8,461 bases of DNA from Methyloglobulus sp. (GTDB taxonomy: Bacteria > Pseudomonadota > Gammaproteobacteria > Methylococcales > Methylomonadaceae). Numbering within the stretch: position 1 is the stretch's first letter; each line of letters opens with the position of its first letter. The translations under genes and the position numbers were made by a program. The notes under the pieces were generated by a model, which searched no databases, was not told where the DNA came from, and saw nothing but the letters and a program-made list of their open reading frames with translations. Shown here piece by piece: positions 6,179 through 8,461 of this stretch. The DNA is taken from the NCBI GenBank assembly GCA_013140405.1, contig JABFSV010000158.1, positions 1 through 8,461 of the forward strand, in the 5' to 3' direction.

Positions 6179-7143
6179 TCAATAACCTTAATATATTCGC
6201 CCGGCGCTTCCCGACTAGAACCTACGACGATGCGTTTGCTGCCATCTTCTGCCTGTTCCAATAAACCGGAAATTTCAACCAGCTCTCCAATAACTGCTTG
6301 TCCGGTATAGGTTGCAATAAAGCAGATAACTGAGCTGATGTTTTCATATTCGATTGAATAAATCGCAGGGTAATCAAAGCTGTACCTGTCTTCTGTGATT
6401 TTGCATTGAATAGTAATTTCGCCGAGTTTGTGATAAGTGATTTGATTCGAATACCTTTCACCATCAACAAAATTCAGGTCAAATTTTCGTCCATTAACCA
6501 GCCCTTTGTTGAATTTACGTCGCTCATGCCACTCATACACTTGCAAATCTAAGGTGCATGATCGTCGTGCGTAGGCTTCTTGCCAATCTTTTTCGCCCAA
6601 GCCATTCAATTGTTTTTTGTCGATAAGCTCAGCGGTAATTGATCGCGCTTTATGAAAAATATCCCGGTCATAAAAAACCAAGTCAATATCCGACAGATGT
6701 TGTTGAGTACCTATCAAAATTGAACCTGTCACCCCAGCTTGAGTTAAATCCAGGCCATATTGCTGAAATAACTGACATAATTCATACAAATCCTGTTCGA
6801 CTTTATCCCGTTGTTTGCTACGCAGAATCTGTTGTAACCGTTTTCTGGGGCTATGGTGATGGATGATATGTCCAGTAGCAACTGCATGGAGTTGGGCATC
6901 CAACATCACAGAGTGATGCAGATATTCGGGATGATGTTGTTTCAAATAGTCGTTTGCTGTCTCAGTTGCTACCTTATGCCACAGTCTGTTTTTTTCAGGA
7001 TTGCACTTAATGTAGCGTAAAAAGCAAAGTACTTTCTCTTGCCCGCCACAATGTTCCGTCCCCTGTTGAACAACCGCAAAACACAGGCCTTCTGAGGTTT
7101 CGATAAAGTCTTTAGGCAGGTAAGGTTTATTTAATTCCGACAC
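6166..7143 (-). CDS. Archaeal-type predicted nucleotidyltransferase with C-terminal extension
   Basis: With the GTG start at 7143 this is a 325-aa soluble protein. Residues about 11-100 form an N-terminal module (DFIETSEGLCFAVV near its start, later PEYL and a His-rich loop). Residues 139-160 carry a minimal polymerase-beta-type nucleotidyltransferase motif: Gly140-Ser141, then Asp152-x-Asp154, with a likely third metal ligand in KFDLNF (Asp222). The last 90 residues are a beta-rich module ending in VVGSSREAPGEYIKV. From memory this architecture resembles predicted nucleotidyltransferases widespread in Archaea (COG1665-like); that link is recall, not a search. The GTG is preferred over the in-frame TTG at 7170 because GGAG lies eight bases before it and the family-like region begins soon after. 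Substrate unknown. It heads the operon with the HAD gene and mptG, suggesting an H4MPT-related job. Confidence 0.75.
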   Translation of the reverse strand: MSELNKPYLPKDFIETSEGLCFAVVQQGTEHCGGQEKVLCFLRYIKCNPEKNRLWHKVATETANDYLKQHHPEYLHHSVMLDAQLHAVATGHIIHHHSPRKRLQQILRSKQRDKVEQDLYELCQLFQQYGLDLTQAGVTGSILIGTQQHLSDIDLVFYDRDIFHKARSITAELIDKKQLNGLGEKDWQEAYARRSCTLDLQVYEWHERRKFNKGLVNGRKFDLNFVDGERYSNQITYHKLGEITIQCKITEDRYSFDYPAIYSIEYENISSVICFIATYTGQAVIGELVEISGLLEQAEDGSKRIVVGSSREAPGEYIKVIECPN

Positions 7144-7151
7144 TGAGGAAT

Positions 7152-7155
7152 CTCC
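7152..7155 (-). promoter_or_regulatory. Ribosome binding site that favours the GTG start of the nucleotidyltransferase
   Basis: On the minus strand GGAG lies eight bases before GTG 7143-7141. The upstream in-frame TTG at 7170-7168 has no comparable site, so the shorter, 325-residue protein is the better model. Confidence 0.6.
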
Positions 7156-7208
7156 AATATCTTTTTGCAAAGTAACAAATGCTTATGAAACAAGGCGAAA
7201 AACATCAT

Positions 7209-7252
7209 GTTAAAGGTCAAAAGTGTGCTGTTTTGCGCCTTTTGCCTTTAAC
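7209..7252. repeat. Long imperfect inverted repeat (hairpin) in the divergent promoter region
   Basis: The left arm runs GTTAAAGG, a bulged T, CAAAAG, a second bulged T, GTGC. The right arm runs GCGC, CTTTTG, CCTTTAAC. This gives 18 pairs (one of them G-U) interrupted only by two single T bulges on the left arm, around a six-base loop TGTTTT (7229-7234). No T-run follows on either strand, so it is not a standard intrinsic terminator. It lies between two divergent genes and could be an operator, an RNA leader structure for the minus-strand operon, or a dispersed repeat unit. Confidence 0.65.
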
Positions 7253-7275
7253 CTGGCGTCAACGTCATAAATCTA

Positions 7276-7304
7276 TTGAAAACCTGAGCTTTATCTTCTA
7301 TGCT
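7276..7304 (+). promoter_or_regulatory. Candidate sigma70 promoter for pntA
   Basis: TTGAAA (7276-7281, 5 of 6 to TTGACA) and TATGCT (7299-7304, 4 of 6 to TATAAT) are separated by exactly 17 bases. Transcription would begin near 7311, leaving a leader of about 60 bases before the pntA ATG. The -10 is only fair, so this is a candidate. Confidence 0.42.
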
Positions 7305-7370
7305 CACGGCGTTTTGGCTGATAAGTTATGGCCATCCCTATTATGCCTTAAATCACTAACAGGAAACCTT

Positions 7371-8461
7371 ATGAAGATTGGTGTACCCAAAGAAATTCAT
7401 CCCGGTGAAAAGCGCGTAGCCACAACGCCGGAAGCCGCAGAACAACTTATCAAGCTGGGCTTTGCGGTCTGTATCGAAAGCGGAGCTGGTGTTAACGCAA
7501 ATATTTCCGATGAAGTTTACAAAGAGGTCGGTGTTGAGATCGTTAAAGATGCAAAGACGCTTTGGCAAACCGCTGACATTGTAATGAAAGTGCGAGCGCC
7601 ACAGCAACATCCAGAACTCAATATCAATGAAATTGACTTGCTGCCCCAAGGCGGAAAGTTGATTAGCTTTATCTGGCCTGCACAAAATGAAGCATTGATG
7701 AAACAACTGGCTACCAAAGGCGCTACAGTCCTGGCAATGGACAGCGTGCCACGCATTTCCAGGGCGCAAAAACTTGATGCGCTAAGCTCCATGGCGAATA
7801 TTGCCGGCTATCGCGCAATCGTCGAGGCGGCACAGCATTTTGGTCGATTTTTCACCGGACAGATTACCGCCGCTGGAAAGATACCACCTGCGAAAGTTTT
7901 GGTCATCGGTGCAGGTGTTGCTGGATTGGCTGCAATTGGTGCAGCTAAAAGCATGGGCGCTATCGTGCGTTCATTCGACACGCGACCAGAAGTTAAAGAG
8001 CAAATCGAAAGTATGGATGCCGAATTCCTGATGCTGGACTTCAAAGAAGAAGGCAGCGGTACTGGCGGTTATGCCAAAACCATGTCCAAAGAGTTTATCG
8101 AAGCGGAAATGGCTTTGTTTGCTAAACAAGCGATGGAAGTGGACATCATTGTCACCACTGCGTTGATCCCTGGCAAACCCGCTCCAAAATTAATTACGGA
8201 AGCTATGGTTGTTTCCATGAAATCCGGTAGTGTCATCGTCGATTTGGCAGCCGAACAAGGCGGCAACTGCGAATTGACCGAAAAAGACAAGGTCGTTGTT
8301 AAGCATGACGTGACCATTATCGGTTATACCAACCTGCCAAGCCGTTTGGCTAACCAATCCAGCCAACTTTACGCTACCAATCTAAGGCACTTATTAACTG
8401 AGTTATGCCCTGAGAAAAATGGCATTATCAACGTCAATATGGAAGACGAAGTGATCCGGGG
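7371..8461 (+). CDS. pntA: PntA, NAD(P) transhydrogenase alpha subunit (5' part, cut by window edge)
   Basis: The plus strand stays open from ATG 7371 to the right edge, giving 363 residues that begin MKIGVPKEIHPGEKRVA and align in register with E. coli PntA over the whole length. Landmarks are the SFIWPAQN segment, the MDSVPRISRAQ...DALSSMANIAGYRA block, FFTGQITAAGK, the NAD-binding fold with G180-x-G182-x-x-G185 and Asp203 in SFDTRPEVKEQ, TTALIPGKPAPKLI and SVIVDLAAEQGGNCE. This is the NAD(H)-binding dI domain of the membrane transhydrogenase, which couples proton entry to hydride transfer from NADH to NADP+. AGGA at 7361-7364, six bases before the ATG, supports the start, as does the family N-terminus. 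The membrane part lies beyond the window, so whether the alpha subunit is one chain or split (PntAA/PntAB) cannot be seen. Confidence 0.95.
   Translation, partial: MKIGVPKEIHPGEKRVATTPEAAEQLIKLGFAVCIESGAGVNANISDEVYKEVGVEIVKDAKTLWQTADIVMKVRAPQQHPELNINEIDLLPQGGKLISFIWPAQNEALMKQLATKGATVLAMDSVPRISRAQKLDALSSMANIAGYRAIVEAAQHFGRFFTGQITAAGKIPPAKVLVIGAGVAGLAAIGAAKSMGAIVRSFDTRPEVKEQIESMDAEFLMLDFKEEGSGTGGYAKTMSKEFIEAEMALFAKQAMEVDIIVTTALIPGKPAPKLITEAMVVSMKSGSVIVDLAAEQGGNCELTEKDKVVVKHDVTIIGYTNLPSRLANQSSQLYATNLRHLLTELCPEKNGIINVNMEDEVIR

Larger units (their letters stand above)
7171..7370. promoter_or_regulatory. Divergent intergenic region between the nucleotidyltransferase and pntA
   Basis: About 200 bases separate the two outward-facing genes. 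It holds a long imperfect hairpin (7209-7252), a sigma70-like promoter for pntA (7276-7304) and the pntA Shine-Dalgarno AGGA (7361-7364). For the minus strand I see TTGACC within the left arm of the hairpin, but no -10 at a normal spacing, so that promoter is not placed. The plus strand is open in the pntA frame from 7179 onward, but I regard this as chance. Confidence 0.5.

Noticed and set aside
7144..7170. TTG start at 7170 for the nucleotidyltransferase
   Set aside because: No ribosome site precedes it, while the GTG at 7143 has GGAG eight bases upstream. The extra nine residues remain possible.
7179..7370. Open plus-strand extension in frame with pntA, adding 64 residues
   Set aside because: The PntA family starts at the MKIGVPKE-type N-terminus encoded from 7371, which has its own AGGA site; the extension covers the hairpin and promoter and resembles no domain.

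Overview
The window looks like chromosomal DNA of a gammaproteobacterial methylotroph, most likely a Methylococcales methanotroph. The main clue is a GHMP-type beta-ribofuranosylaminobenzene 5'-phosphate synthase (MptG), the committing enzyme of tetrahydromethanopterin (H4MPT) synthesis, which in bacteria is largely restricted to C1-using lineages. HflD and a PntA very close to the enterobacterial protein point to Gammaproteobacteria. The genus is inference.

Layout from left to right. (1) The N-terminal 58 codons of hflD lie on the minus strand and run off the left edge. (2) A 152-base divergent intergenic region carries a perfect FNR/ANR-type palindrome (253-266) followed by an extended -10 element. 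(3) A tight plus-strand operon holds copZ (72-aa copper chaperone), copA (749-aa P1B-1 Cu(I) ATPase) and a 533-aa FAD-dependent amine oxidase with a twin-arginine signal. The gaps are 26 and 13 bases, and the Shine-Dalgarno of the oxidase overlaps the copA stop. (4) A convergent gap of about 50 bases has no convincing terminator. (5) A minus-strand operon, read right to left, holds an archaeal-looking nucleotidyltransferase with a C-terminal extension, a HAD-family phosphatase/phosphomutase whose start overlaps the nucleotidyltransferase end by 13 bases, and mptG. (6) A 200-base divergent region contains a long imperfect hairpin (7209-7252) and a sigma70-like promoter. (7) pntA, the alpha subunit of the proton-translocating transhydrogenase, runs off the right edge after 363 codons.

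How the genes fit together. The left operon would capture cytosolic Cu(I) with CopZ and export it through CopA. Copper handling matters in methanotrophs because particulate methane monooxygenase depends on copper. An oxygen-sensing FNR-type site in front of a copper exporter, and a co-transcribed exported flavoprotein, are its unusual parts. The right operon contains one firm H4MPT pathway gene and two unassigned partners that may belong to the same pathway. PntA supplies NADPH, or balances it, next door.

No mobile element, CRISPR array, tRNA or rRNA was seen. No stretch longer than 300 bases lacks a gene.
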